From NCBI RefSeq assembly GCF_029892045.1, contig NZ_CP120368.1, positions 432,001 to 496,000 on the forward strand: a stretch of DNA of 64,000 bases. The letters run 5' to 3'. Of the stretch, positions 55,468 through 64,000 are shown in pieces. Under the pieces are notes generated by a model, which did not search any database, was not told where the DNA came from, and saw nothing but the letters and a program-made list of their open reading frames with translations. The first letter of the stretch is position 1; the number at the start of each line of letters is the position of its first letter. The translations under genes and the position numbers were made by a program. Origin of the DNA: Sinorhizobium numidicum. Its GTDB lineage: Bacteria; Pseudomonadota; Alphaproteobacteria; Rhizobiales; Rhizobiaceae.

Positions 55468-55490
55468 ACCCGCCGGTCGTCCCGGCGGGT
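55468..55490. terminator. bidirectional terminator between DoxX and fucU-like genes
   Basis: Perfect 9-bp stem ACCCGCCGG / CCGGCGGGT with a 5-base loop, followed by TCTTTG, between convergent genes. A good intrinsic terminator for the + strand and plausible for the minus strand. Confidence 0.75.
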
Positions 55491-55511
55491 TCTTTGCACT
55501 GTCAGATGATC

Positions 55512-55940
55512 TCAGGGATAAATCACGCCCTTGCGCAGGATGACGTTGCCGTAGAGCCGGGGTTCGCTGGTTTGCACCACGGTGTGGGCGGCCTTCACGC
55601 GCGGATAAAAATCCGCGCCAAGCAACGGCACGACTCGCCGCGCCGGTTCGTGCTTGCCGCAGCATTCGACGATTTCCCGATGCACGGGATCGAGCGCGTC
55701 CTTGTCCTGCCTGATCGTGGCGCGGAAGATCGCTTCGGGCACGAAATCGTCGATCGGCAGGACGCTGAGGATGGCGTCGAGCACGGGAATGAGGCCATGC
55801 CCGTCGAGCCGAACCAACCGGCGCGCGTGTTCCTGGCCGGGATAGTTTCCGTCGACGAGTGCGATCTCGTCGCCGTGCCCCATCGCTCTCAGCGCGGAAA
55901 GAAGTTCCGGACTGAGGATGGGGTTTATTCCTTTCAGCAT
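55512..55940 (-). CDS. RbsD/FucU-family sugar mutarotase/pyranase
   Basis: 142 residues of the RbsD/FucU fold: MLKGINPILSPELLSALRAM, GHGDEIALVDGNYP and the final RLYGNVILRKGVIYP. The family interconverts anomers or pyranose/furanose forms of free sugars. Its ATG overlaps the frcR stop by one base (TGATG), so it is co-expressed with the fructose regulator. A fructose or related ketose substrate is a reasonable inference, because imported fructopyranose must become furanose before fructokinase acts. Confidence 0.88.
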   Translation of the reverse strand: MLKGINPILSPELLSALRAMGHGDEIALVDGNYPGQEHARRLVRLDGHGLIPVLDAILSVLPIDDFVPEAIFRATIRQDKDALDPVHREIVECCGKHEPARRVVPLLGADFYPRVKAAHTVVQTSEPRLYGNVILRKGVIYP

Positions 55941-57172
55941 CAGCTAAGCTCCTTGAAGAGGACGTTCGTGTCGAGCAGGTAACGGGAGAAGAGGGGCAGG
56001 CTCGCGCCGCCGATCGCCCGGGCGTGACTTCCGACTGCGCCCTCGACGAGGTCCGGAACGGTAACGCCCTGGAGGTCGAGCGTCTTCAGCGCCTTCCGCG
56101 TGGCGGCCAGAATGCGCGCCCTGACCCAGGGGGGGAAACCGCCGTCGATCACGGCTGCGGAAAAATCGATGATGGAAACGGCGGAAACGATGGCCTGCGC
56201 AAGTGCCGCGGCCGTTTCCTGGATCCAGATCTCGAGCGGCTCGCCGAAGTCGATCCAGTCGTCTGCCGAATACCAGAGCGGCTGCGGATCGATGCCGCGT
56301 TCGCGCAAGAGGTTCTCGAGCACGAAGACGGAGGCGATCTTCAGCAATTGCGTCGACTTGCCGTCCTTGCCTGAAACCGGCAGCGGACCGACCGCCCCGG
56401 CAGTGCCGGTCCGCCCCGAGAAGAGAGCGGAGTTGAGCACGATGCCGCCGCCGATGAAGGAGCCGATATAGAAATAGACGAAGTCGGGATAGCTGGCGCC
56501 GACACCGAAGGCGAGTTCCGCGCCGCAGGCGCTGGTCCCGTCGTTCTGCAGGAAGACCGGGTGCGAGATCCGCGAGGCGACCGCCGCCTGCAGGTTAAAA
56601 TCGCGCCACTTGTTCATTTCTTCCCGCGGCGCGCCGACTTCTTCCGCCCAGTTCCACAGTTCGAACGGCGTCGCGATGCCGACGCCGGCGATGCGCTTGC
56701 GCTCGTCCGGGCCAAGCTGCCGTTCGAGTTTGTCGATGCCGTCGACGATGAAGGTGACGATGTCATCGGGCAGCGGGTAGTTGTGAATCTTGTGCAGGTG
56801 TAGCCGTATGGTACCGAGGAAGTCCATCAGAACCAGGTCGGCGCTGCGGCGACCGATCTTCACGCCAAAGGAATAGACCGCATCCGCATTGAGCCGCATG
56901 GGGATCGAAGGTTGCCCAACACGGCCGCGCACCGGAGCGCCGCGGGTGAGGAGGCCATCGGCTTCGAGCGCGCGCATGATGACCGAGACGGTTTGGGCGG
57001 AGAGACCGGAGCGCCGCGCGATCTCGGCTTTCGAGAGGCTGCCGTGACGGCGCACCAGAGACATGACCAACCGCTCGTTATAGGCGCGCACACGCGTCTG
57101 GTTCGCCCCGCCGCTGGGGTCGATCACATCCGGCTGTGTTGATCCTCCGTAGGGATCTACTGTCAGTGACAT
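55940..57172 (-). CDS. frcR: ROK-family transcriptional repressor of the fructose operon
   Basis: 410 residues. An N-terminal winged helix (NERLVMSLVRRHGSLSKAEI, ARRSGLSAQTVSVIMRALE) precedes a ROK sugar-kinase-like domain with FIGGGIVLN and ICxN-like sugar-site regions. It is divergent from frcB, like NagC/Mlc-type repressors, and probably releases DNA when bound to fructose or a derivative. ATG at 57172 follows GGAGGAG. The gene overlaps the mutarotase gene downstream by one base. Confidence 0.88.
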   Translation of the reverse strand: MSLTVDPYGGSTQPDVIDPSGGANQTRVRAYNERLVMSLVRRHGSLSKAEIARRSGLSAQTVSVIMRALEADGLLTRGAPVRGRVGQPSIPMRLNADAVYSFGVKIGRRSADLVLMDFLGTIRLHLHKIHNYPLPDDIVTFIVDGIDKLERQLGPDERKRIAGVGIATPFELWNWAEEVGAPREEMNKWRDFNLQAAVASRISHPVFLQNDGTSACGAELAFGVGASYPDFVYFYIGSFIGGGIVLNSALFSGRTGTAGAVGPLPVSGKDGKSTQLLKIASVFVLENLLRERGIDPQPLWYSADDWIDFGEPLEIWIQETAAALAQAIVSAVSIIDFSAAVIDGGFPPWVRARILAATRKALKTLDLQGVTVPDLVEGAVGSHARAIGGASLPLFSRYLLDTNVLFKELS

Positions 57173-57192
57173 GCCACCGTCTCCTCCCGTTG

Positions 57193-57287
57193 GCGCCACT
57201 GCATGATTCGATTCAAGGACAAATCATGCAGCAATTCAGAGTTCTACAGAGACCTGTGCGCGTCTGATCAGACGCGCGGCGCTGTAG
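57193..57287. repeat. Rhizobiaceae palindromic intergenic repeat, copy 4
   Basis: CCACTGCATGATTCG, CAAATCATGCAGCAATTC, CTACAGAGACC, GCGCGTCTGATCAGACGCGC and GGCGCTGTAG match copies 1-3. It occupies most of the space just upstream of frcR, inside the 371-base frcR-frcB intergenic region. Confidence 0.75.
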
Positions 57288-57394
57288 ATGCCCGCTTTTT
57301 GCGCGAGTCTTTTTTCCGCTGCTGCCGCTCCTGTGAGATCGGCCGCCGCCGGCTCAGGTCACCGGACCGCGTGTATCCGCAGAATGCCACATCC

Positions 57395-57449
57395 AAATAA
57401 TAATTCAATTTGATTTATTTATTGACACCCTGGAATTTTGGTGTTTGAT
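57395..57449 (+). promoter_or_regulatory. frcB promoter with ROK-type operator
   Basis: TTGACA at 57422-57427 and TTTGAT at 57444-57449 form a 16-base-spaced promoter. Just upstream AAATAA (57395-57400) and TTATTT (57415-57420) form an AT-rich dyad of the NagC/Mlc kind, the expected FrcR site. Operator assignment is inference. Confidence 0.55.
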
Positions 57450-57543
57450 TTACCGTCGGAAGCGCCGGCCGCAGGAGGAGAATGCTGCGACGGCGAAGCC
57501 TGGAAGGCCGGTCCGCCGGCAAGTTCATCCTTGGGAGGGTTTT

Positions 57544-58569
57544 ATGAAGAAAACTGTTCTATCTGCCGCATTCGGAGCGCTCGCGCTTGGCGTCGCCTTC
57601 GCTTCCCCGTCGCAGGCGGCGGATGTCTCCGCTTGCCTCATCACCAAGACCGACACCAATCCTTTCTTCGTGAAGATGAAGGAAGGTGCGGCCGCCAAGG
57701 CCAAGGAGCTCGGCATGACGCTGAAGTCCTATGCGGGCAAGATCGATGGTGATTCGGAAAGCCAGGTTGCGGCAATCGAAACCTGCATCGCCGATGGTGC
57801 CAAGGGTATCCTGATCACGGCGTCCGATACCAAAGGCATTGTGCCGCAGGTTCAGAAGGCACGCGATGCCGGACTGCTGGTCATCGCCCTCGATACGCCG
57901 CTTGAGCCGCTCGACGCTGCCGACGCGACCTTTGCGACCGACAACCTTCTTGCCGGCAAGCTGATCGGCCAATGGGCCGCTGCAACGCTCGGCGACGCAG
58001 CGAAGGACGCCAAGGTTGCCTTCCTCGATCTCACGCCGTCGCAGCCGTCGGTCGACGTGCTGCGCGACCAGGGCTTCATGATCGGCTTCGGTATCGATCC
58101 GAAGGATCCGAACAAGATCGGTGACGAAGACGATCCTCGTATCGTCGGTCACGATGTCACCAACGGCAACGAAGAGGGTGGTCGTACTGCGATGGAGAAT
58201 CTCCTGCAGAAGGATCCAACCATCAATGTCGTCCATACGATCAACGAGCCCGCCGCCGCCGGTGCTTACGAAGCACTGAAGGCCGTTGGCCGCGAAAAGG
58301 ACGTTCTGATCGTCTCCGTCGACGGTGGCTGCCCGGGCGTCAAGAACGTCGCTGAGGGCATCATCGGCGCGACATCCCAGCAATATCCGCTGATGATGGC
58401 CGCACTCGGCATCGAAGCGATCAAGAAGTTTGCCGACACCGGTGAAAAACCGAAGCCGACGGAAGGCAAGGAATTCGTCGATACCGGCGTTTCGCTCGTC
58501 ACGGATAAGCCGGTTTCGGGTGTCGAGTCGATCGATACCAAGGTCGGAACCGAGAAGTGCTGGGGCTGA
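57544..58569 (+). CDS. frcB: fructose ABC transporter periplasmic binding protein
   Basis: 341 residues. Signal sequence ends SPSQA at about residue 25; the mature protein starts [20 protein letters not shown], typical of CUT2-family pentose/hexose binding proteins, and ends with GTEKCWG. S. meliloti FrcB binds fructose, with ribose and mannose as competitors. GGGAGGGTTTT precedes the ATG. First gene of frcBCAK; a 3' hairpin before frcC probably keeps its message more abundant than the rest. Confidence 0.95.
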   Translation: MKKTVLSAAFGALALGVAFASPSQAADVSACLITKTDTNPFFVKMKEGAAAKAKELGMTLKSYAGKIDGDSESQVAAIETCIADGAKGILITASDTKGIVPQVQKARDAGLLVIALDTPLEPLDAADATFATDNLLAGKLIGQWAAATLGDAAKDAKVAFLDLTPSQPSVDVLRDQGFMIGFGIDPKDPNKIGDEDDPRIVGHDVTNGNEEGGRTAMENLLQKDPTINVVHTINEPAAAGAYEALKAVGREKDVLIVSVDGGCPGVKNVAEGIIGATSQQYPLMMAALGIEAIKKFADTGEKPKPTEGKEFVDTGVSLVTDKPVSGVESIDTKVGTEKCWG

Positions 58570-58600
58570 TCGCCTCGCAATAAGTTCAATTTCGGATAGG

Positions 58601-58624
58601 GAAGGGCGGCCCCGGCCGCCCTTC
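58601..58624 (+). terminator. intercistronic hairpin between frcB and frcC
   Basis: Perfect 11-bp GC-rich stem GAAGGGCGGCC / GGCCGCCCTTC with a 2-base loop, 32 bases after the frcB stop, without a U-tract. Suits an attenuator or mRNA stabiliser. The rest of the 307-base gap holds only a GGTTTTCCGCCC intergenic motif. Confidence 0.6.
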
Positions 58625-58876
58625 GCACAAGCGCCCGGGTCTTTGACAAGGCGCGCAAAACCTGCGCAGTTTTTAAGAGCGGGACAAAGAAAGTGCGAAG
58701 CGGTTTTCCGCCCGCACCCCGCTCTGACTTGCGAGAATTGATCACGGTCATGACTTGGACAAAGAAAGCCAGATCAGCGTGATCCAGAGAGCGTAAGCTT
58801 GTCGTAACGATCGGCGGGCCGCGCATCCCTCAGCAATGCACCCCCCTTGGGAGTGGGGTTCACGGGAGGAGTCTCC

Positions 58877-59959
58877 ATGGGCGAGCCAAACACAGCCGCA
58901 CAACCATCCCAGGAATTCGAAAAGGTCCTGGCCAACAGTTCGACGGAGGTGGCGTCCTTCGATACGCACGACAAGACGCCGCTTCAGAAACTCCAGCATT
59001 TCCTTCATTCAAGCCCGGCTGCCGTCCCGCTGATCGTGCTGGTCCTGTCGCTGGCCGTCTTCGGCGCCATTCTCGGCGGCAAGTTCTTCTCAGCCTTCTC
59101 GCTGACGCTCATCCTTCAGCAGGTGGCGATCGTCGGCATCGTCGGTGCCGCCCAGACGCTTGTCGTCATGACGGCGGGCATTGATCTCTCGGTCGGTGCG
59201 ATGATGGTGCTCTCTTCGGTCATCATGGGCCAATTCACCTTCCGCTACGGCCTGCCGCCGACGCTGTCCGTTCTCTGTGGCCTCGGGGTTGGGGCGCTCT
59301 GCGGCTTCATCAATGGCACGCTCGTTGCGCGCATGAAGCTGCCGCCCTTCATCGTCACCCTCGGCATGTGGCAGATCGTGCTGGCGTCGAACTTCCTCTA
59401 CTCCGCGAACGAGACGATCCGCGCGCAGGATATCTCCGCCAACGCGCCGATCCTGCAATTCTTCGGCCAGAACATCCGCATCGGCAACGCCGTCTTCACC
59501 TATGGCGTGATCGCCATGGTTCTCCTTGTCTGCCTGCTCTGGTACGTCCTCAACCGCACCGCCTGGGGCCGTTACGTCTATGCGGTCGGCGACGACCCGG
59601 AGGCGGCCAAGCTTGCCGGCGTCAACGTCAAGCGCATGCTCGTCGTCGTCTATACCCTGTCGGGCCTCATCTGTGCCTTTGCCGGCTGGACGCTCATCGG
59701 TCGTATCGGCTCGGTTTCGCCGACGGCCGGCCAGTTCGCTAATATTGAATCGATCACCGCCGTGGTGATCGGCGGTATCTCGCTCTTCGGTGGGCGCGGC
59801 TCCATTCTCGGCATGCTCTTCGGCGCATTGATCGTCGGCGTCTTTTCCCTCGGACTTCGCCTGATGGGCACGGACCCGCAATGGACCTATCTGCTGATCG
59901 GCTTGCTGATCATCACCGCCGTTGCAATCGACCAGTGGATCAGAAAGGTAGCAGGCTGA
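58877..59959 (+). CDS. frcC: fructose ABC transporter permease
   Basis: 360 residues, about ten transmembrane segments. A CUT2/RbsC-type permease with TAGIDLSVGAMMVLSSVIMG, the conserved region after the third helix, and the EAA-like coupling loop YAVGDDPEAAKLAGVNVKRM. Longer N-terminal cytoplasmic tail than RbsC. GGGAGGAGTCTCC precedes the ATG. The stop overlaps the frcA start (TGATG). Confidence 0.95.
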   Translation: MGEPNTAAQPSQEFEKVLANSSTEVASFDTHDKTPLQKLQHFLHSSPAAVPLIVLVLSLAVFGAILGGKFFSAFSLTLILQQVAIVGIVGAAQTLVVMTAGIDLSVGAMMVLSSVIMGQFTFRYGLPPTLSVLCGLGVGALCGFINGTLVARMKLPPFIVTLGMWQIVLASNFLYSANETIRAQDISANAPILQFFGQNIRIGNAVFTYGVIAMVLLVCLLWYVLNRTAWGRYVYAVGDDPEAAKLAGVNVKRMLVVVYTLSGLICAFAGWTLIGRIGSVSPTAGQFANIESITAVVIGGISLFGGRGSILGMLFGALIVGVFSLGLRLMGTDPQWTYLLIGLLIITAVAIDQWIRKVAG

Positions 59960-60741
59960 TGGCACAGGAACCCATTCTCACCGCTCGTGGTCTCGTAAAG
60001 CGCTACGGCCGGGTGACCGCTCTCGACCATGCCGATTTCGATCTCTATCCGGGTGAAATCCTGGCCGTGATCGGCGATAACGGTGCCGGAAAGTCTTCGA
60101 TGATCAAGGCGATCTCCGGCGCCGTCACCCCCGACGAGGGCGAGATCCGGCTCGAGGGCCAGCCCGTGCACTTCCGCTCTCCGATGGAAGCCCGCAACGC
60201 CGGCATCGAAACGGTCTACCAGAACCTCGCTCTGTCGCCGGCGCTCTCGATCGCCGACAACATGTTCCTTGGCCGCGAAATCCGCAAACCCGGAATCATG
60301 GGCAAGGTGTTCCGCTCGCTGGACCGCGCGGCCATGGAAAAGATGGCGCGGTCGAAGCTTTCGGAGCTCGGTCTGATGACGATCCAGAACATCAACCAGG
60401 CGGTGGAAACGCTATCGGGCGGCCAGCGCCAGGGTGTCGCCGTGGCACGCGCTGCTGCCTTCGGCTCCAAGGTGGTGATCATGGACGAGCCGACGGCGGC
60501 GCTCGGCGTCAAGGAAAGCCGGCGCGTGCTGGAACTGATCCTCGATGTTCGCCGCCGCGGTCTGCCGATCGTGCTGATCTCGCACAACATGCCGCATGTC
60601 TTCGAGGTTGCCGATCGAATTCATATTCATAGGCTCGGACGGCGGCTCTGCATCATCAACCCGAAAGACTACACCATGTCGGATGCAGTCGCCTTCATGA
60701 CCGGAGCCAAGGAGCCGCCTCGCGAGGTGCTTGCTGCATGA
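59959..60741 (+). CDS. frcA: fructose ABC transporter ATPase
   Basis: 260 residues with a single ATP-binding domain, half the size of RbsA-like CUT2 ATPases. Walker A GDNGAGKSS, signature LSGGQRQGVAVARAA, Walker B VVIMDEPTAAL and switch His in VLISHNMPH. Powers import with FrcB and FrcC. Start overlaps frcC by one base; end overlaps frcK by four (ATGA). Confidence 0.95.
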   Translation: MAQEPILTARGLVKRYGRVTALDHADFDLYPGEILAVIGDNGAGKSSMIKAISGAVTPDEGEIRLEGQPVHFRSPMEARNAGIETVYQNLALSPALSIADNMFLGREIRKPGIMGKVFRSLDRAAMEKMARSKLSELGLMTIQNINQAVETLSGGQRQGVAVARAAAFGSKVVIMDEPTAALGVKESRRVLELILDVRRRGLPIVLISHNMPHVFEVADRIHIHRLGRRLCIINPKDYTMSDAVAFMTGAKEPPREVLAA

Positions 60742-61358
60742 ACGTGCAGTCCTTGAGGGATGAAGTTCTGAAACGGGCGGCGGGCGCCGGCCGTTTCATC
60801 GTCGCCATCGCCGGACCGCCCGGCGCCGGTAAGTCGACGCTTTCCGAAGCTCTCGCCGCGGCGATCGCCGAGGCTGGGGAGAAGGTCGCGGTGCTCCCGA
60901 TGGACGGCTTCCATATGGACAATGCCGTCCTTGAGCAAAAAGGATTGCTCCTCCGCAAGGGCGCGCCCGAGACTTTCGACGTCCGATCCTTTATTTCGAC
61001 GCTTGCCGCCGTCCGCGCGAATGACGGCGAGGTCCTCGTCCCGGTCTTCGACCGCTCCCGTGAACTGGCAATCGCCTCGGCAAGAGCAATCGTGCCCGAG
61101 ACGCGCATCATTCTCGTTGAGGGCAACTACCTGCTGCTCGACGAAGCGCCATGGAACAGGCTCGACGGCGCTTTCGATTGTTCGATCTTCATCGATCCGG
61201 GCATCGAGGTGCTCGAGCAGCGATTGCTGAAGCGCTGGTACGAACACGGTTATGATGACGAGGCCGCACGCAAGAAAGCCTTTGGCAACGATATCCCGAA
61301 CGCACGCCGTGTCATCGGCAATCGCCGGGTGAGCGATCTCGTGATCCGGGATTTCTGA
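60738..61358 (+). CDS. frcK: FrcK, P-loop kinase-like protein of the fructose operon
   Basis: 206 residues of the uridine-kinase/pantothenate-kinase-like P-loop family. Walker A is IAGPPGAGKSTLSEAL; MDGFHMDNAVL is the acceptor region, and ILVEGNYLLLDEAPW follows. S. meliloti frcK is the fourth gene of frcBCAK; its exact substrate is not established to my knowledge, and fructose phosphorylation is probably done by Frk. Coupled to frcA by a 4-base overlap. Confidence 0.9.
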   Translation: MNVQSLRDEVLKRAAGAGRFIVAIAGPPGAGKSTLSEALAAAIAEAGEKVAVLPMDGFHMDNAVLEQKGLLLRKGAPETFDVRSFISTLAAVRANDGEVLVPVFDRSRELAIASARAIVPETRIILVEGNYLLLDEAPWNRLDGAFDCSIFIDPGIEVLEQRLLKRWYEHGYDDEAARKKAFGNDIPNARRVIGNRRVSDLVIRDF

Positions 61359-61507
61359 AAGATGGAGTCGATGCGCCATTGTCTTTGGCGGCGCAATGAT
61401 GATATCGAGGCGCGGTTTCACCACATAAGTTACCGCCCACCGAGCGCACCGGCCCGCAGGTACGACGTCCGCGCCGATCGGGCGCGAGCTTCGGGAGAAC
61501 GCTGACC

Positions 61508-62545
61508 ATGCAAGACCTCGTTATCCGCCGCCCGGACGACTGGCATCTTCACCTGCGCGACGGCGGCATGCTGCGCGGCGTCATCGCCGATACGAGCCGG
61601 CACTTCGCCCGCGCGATCATCATGCCCAATCTGGTGCCACCGGTGGTGACTTCGGCCGATGCGGCGGCCTATCGCGAGCGCATTCTCGCCGCGATTCCCG
61701 CAGGTGACCGGTTTGAGCCGTTGATGACGCTCTACCTGACCGAGGGCACCGACCCGGACGATGTCGAGGCGGGCTACAGGAGCGGCCTCGTCAAGGCCGT
61801 CAAACTTTATCCGGCAGGCGCGACCACCAATTCGCATAGCGGCGTCCGCGACATCGAAAGGGCGATGCCCGCCCTGGAACGCATGGCGGAGATCGGCGTG
61901 CCGCTCTGCGTCCATGGTGAGGTAACGACGGCGGATGTCGATATTTTCGACCGCGAGGCGGTCTTCATCGAAACCGTTCTCGATCCACTGCACAGGCGCC
62001 TGCCCGACCTCCGGATCACGATGGAGCATGTGACGACGAAGGACGGCGTCGACTACATCAAGGAATCGACGGGCAATCTCGCCGGCTCAATCACCACCCA
62101 CCACCTGATCATCAACCGCAACGCCATTCTCGTCGGCGGCATCAAGCCGCACTACTATTGCCTGCCGGTTGCGAAGCGCGAAGCGCATCGACTGGCGCTG
62201 CGCGCGGCTGCGACATCCGGCGATGTTCGCTTCTTCCTCGGCACCGATTCCGCCCCGCATGTCGACCCGCTGAAGGAATGCGCCTGCGGCTGTGCCGGCA
62301 TCTACACCTCGATCAACACCCTGAGCTGCCTTGCCCATGTCTTCGAGGAGGAGGGCGCGCTTGAACGGCTCGAGGCTTTCACATCGCTGAATGGTCCGGC
62401 CTGGTACGGAATGCCGGTGAACGAGGAAACGATCACGCTGCGCAAGAGGCAAGAGCCGGTTCGCTATCCCGCCAAGGTCGAGACCGAGGCCGGCCCCGTC
62501 ACCGTTTTCGATCCGATGTTCCCGCTCTACTGGGCCGTCGTCTGA
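61508..62545 (+). CDS. pyrC: dihydroorotase (class II)
   Basis: 345 residues, the E. coli PyrC length class. Cyclises carbamoyl-aspartate to dihydroorotate in pyrimidine synthesis. Zinc ligands HLHLRDGGM in the opening segment, the carbamylated lysine in [12 protein letters not shown], and [12 protein letters not shown] and GTDSAPH further on are all present. It is 149 bases after frcK; the gap shows no promoter I can assign with confidence. pyrE follows at 32 bases. Confidence 0.96.
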   Translation: MQDLVIRRPDDWHLHLRDGGMLRGVIADTSRHFARAIIMPNLVPPVVTSADAAAYRERILAAIPAGDRFEPLMTLYLTEGTDPDDVEAGYRSGLVKAVKLYPAGATTNSHSGVRDIERAMPALERMAEIGVPLCVHGEVTTADVDIFDREAVFIETVLDPLHRRLPDLRITMEHVTTKDGVDYIKESTGNLAGSITTHHLIINRNAILVGGIKPHYYCLPVAKREAHRLALRAAATSGDVRFFLGTDSAPHVDPLKECACGCAGIYTSINTLSCLAHVFEEEGALERLEAFTSLNGPAWYGMPVNEETITLRKRQEPVRYPAKVETEAGPVTVFDPMFPLYWAVV

Positions 62546-62577
62546 TCCAGATATGCCCGTATTCGAAGGAGAGTTGC

Positions 62578-63276
62578 ATGTTTTCCAACGCGTTCACCGA
62601 CAAGGCGGTAATGGCCCAGCTGGTCGCGAAAATGCTGTGGGAGATCAAGGCTGTGCATTTTCGTGCCGATGAGCCCTATAAGCTCTCCTCCGGCATGGCG
62701 AGCCCGGTCTATATCGATTGCCGCAAGCTGATTTCCTATCCGCGCATCCGCTCGGCGGTCATGGATTTCGCCGCCGCGACGATCCTCAACGAAGCCGGCT
62801 TCGAGCAGTTCGACGTGGTCGCCGGCGGCGAGACCGCCGGTATCCCCTTCGCCGCGATGCTTGCAGAGCGTCTCGGTTTGCCGATGATCTATGTGCGCAA
62901 GGCGCCGAAGGGACATGGCCGCAACGCCCAGATCGAAGGCCACATGCCGGAGGGCGCGCGTGTCCTGGTGATCGAGGATCTGACGACCGCCGGCGGCTCG
63001 ATGTTCACATTCATCGACGCGATCCGCGCGGCCGGCGGCATCGTCGAGCACGGCATCGCCCTCTTCTATTACGACATCTTCCCGGAAGCGCGCGGCAACA
63101 TGAAGTCCAGAGGCGTCGATCTCCACTATATCGCGACGTGGCGCAACGTGCTCGCCGTCGCACGCGAGCAGGCACTGTTCGACGAGAAAACGCTGAGCGA
63201 GGTGGAGGCCTTCCTCGACGCGCCGCTCGCATGGTCGGCCCGCAACGGCGGTGTCAGCACGCTCGCGGCCCAGTGA
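62578..63276 (+). CDS. pyrE: orotate phosphoribosyltransferase
   Basis: 232 residues. Converts orotate and PRPP to OMP, the step after dihydroorotate oxidation. The PRPP loop is [14 protein letters not shown], and the orotate-side [14 protein letters not shown] and [15 protein letters not shown] are conserved. GAAGGAGAGTTGC precedes the ATG. It lies 32 bases after pyrC, so the two are a pyrimidine operon, followed 64 bases later by fructokinase. Confidence 0.96.
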   Translation: MFSNAFTDKAVMAQLVAKMLWEIKAVHFRADEPYKLSSGMASPVYIDCRKLISYPRIRSAVMDFAAATILNEAGFEQFDVVAGGETAGIPFAAMLAERLGLPMIYVRKAPKGHGRNAQIEGHMPEGARVLVIEDLTTAGGSMFTFIDAIRAAGGIVEHGIALFYYDIFPEARGNMKSRGVDLHYIATWRNVLAVAREQALFDEKTLSEVEAFLDAPLAWSARNGGVSTLAAQ

Positions 63277-63340
63277 GCGCACGCCGCCGGTGCCAGGCTT
63301 CTGAATCAATCGATGAAATAGTCTTCAAGGGAGGATGGTC

Positions 63341-64000
63341 ATGATCGTGTGTTGCGGAGAGGCCTTGATCGACATGCTGCCGCGCGAAACGGCCGCGGGA
63401 GAGAGCGCCTTTGCGCCCTATGCGGGCGGCGCAATCTTCAATACCGCGATCGCGCTCGGTCGGCTTGGTATCCAGACCGGATTCTTCACCGGCCTTTCCG
63501 ACGACATGTTCGGTGACATCCTGCGGGCGACGCTGACGGCGGCCAATGTCGATTTCGGTCCCTGCGCCACTCTGCCGCTGCACACGACGCTCGCCTTCGT
63601 GAAGCTCGTCGATGGGCATGCGAGTTACGCATTCTTCGACGAGAACACGGCCGGGCGGATGATCACGCCGGAACATCTGCCGCCGCTCGGCGATTCCTGC
63701 GAGGCGCTGCATTTCGGCGCAATAAGCCTCATCCCCGAACCCTGCGGCTCCACCTACGAGGCGCTGATGGCGCGGGAACACGAAAAGCGAGTCATCTCCT
63801 TCGATCCCAACATTCGCCCGGGCTTCATCAAGGACCGCGAGGCGCATCTTGCCCGCATGAACCGCATGGCTGCGATGTCGGACATCGTCAAATTCTCAGA
63901 CGAGGATCTCGCCTGGTTCGGCGAGGAGGGGAGCCATGACGAGCTCGCAGGCGAATGGCTGAAGCGCGGGCCCAAGCTGGTGCTGATCACCAAGGGTGCC
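63341..64000 (+). CDS. frk: fructokinase (PfkB family), N-terminal part
   Basis: First 220 residues of a ribokinase/PfkB sugar kinase; the gene continues past the window. MIVCCGEALIDMLP starts the fold, YAGGAIFNTAIALGRLG is the PfkB N-terminal signature, and FDPNIRPGFI is the conserved central strand. The C-terminal GAGD catalytic segment is beyond the end. Phosphorylates fructose delivered by FrcBCA; position after frc-pyrC-pyrE matches S. meliloti frk. GGGAGGATGGTC precedes the ATG. Confidence 0.88.
   Translation, partial: MIVCCGEALIDMLPRETAAGESAFAPYAGGAIFNTAIALGRLGIQTGFFTGLSDDMFGDILRATLTAANVDFGPCATLPLHTTLAFVKLVDGHASYAFFDENTAGRMITPEHLPPLGDSCEALHFGAISLIPEPCGSTYEALMAREHEKRVISFDPNIRPGFIKDREAHLARMNRMAAMSDIVKFSDEDLAWFGEEGSHDELAGEWLKRGPKLVLITKGA

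Noticed and set aside
1..64000. CRISPR array or rRNA operon
   Set aside because: No regularly spaced short repeats and no rRNA sequence were seen anywhere in the window.

Overview
The window is high-GC alphaproteobacterial DNA and almost certainly a Sinorhizobium (Ensifer) chromosome. Three things point there: the gene order frcR-frcB-frcC-frcA-frcK-pyrC-pyrE-frk, the neighbouring clr-cyaK and spdA-like genes known from S. meliloti, and several families of palindromic intergenic repeats typical of Rhizobiaceae. Assignments rest on reading translated sequence and motifs by eye; no searches were run.

Region 1 (1-27.6 kb) is mostly core. It holds an RND efflux pair, a degenerate alpha/beta hydrolase beside a LysR regulator, an HxlR regulator divergent from a SugE/Gdx-type exporter, a DEAD-box helicase, dapD, a LOG-family protein, a nucleotidase, an EamA transporter, ada, a PEP-mutase-like enzyme and argB. 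Next come an orphan anti-sigma factor behind a decayed ECF sigma gene, a Tat-type msrB, and the conserved block rpmH-rnpA-yidC-engB. A chemoreceptor and a three-gene set (TMEM64 membrane protein, MerA-like flavoprotein, orphan histidine kinase) close the region.

Region 2 (27.8-41.7 kb) begins at a tRNA-Arg(ACG) and looks accessory. It contains LysR/DUF1127, three VOC-fold proteins, a class III cyclase with TPRs, a YHS protein, an IS1111-type IS110-family element, an Asp-nucleophile hydrolase, a peroxiredoxin, YbaK and an ICMT-like methyltransferase. Mixed in are gene fragments (cyclase/PAP2 chimera, frameshifted hypothetical, ABC binding-protein fragment) and a structured repeat present in about four copies. 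No integrase was seen.

Region 3 (41.7-64 kb) is core again: DUF1810, aldo/keto reductase, YigZ, putA and a YkgJ protein, followed by a cyclic-nucleotide signalling locus. That locus comprises an SpdA-type phosphodiesterase, a Sel1 protein, a FecR-domain exported protein behind a perfect Clr-type operator, the CHASE2 adenylate cyclase CyaK and the Crp-like regulator Clr. The fructose module follows: frcR with a FucU/RbsD-type mutarotase, the FrcBCA ABC importer and FrcK. The window ends with pyrC, pyrE and the start of fructokinase, so fructose uptake, regulation, anomer conversion and phosphorylation are all encoded within about 8 kb.
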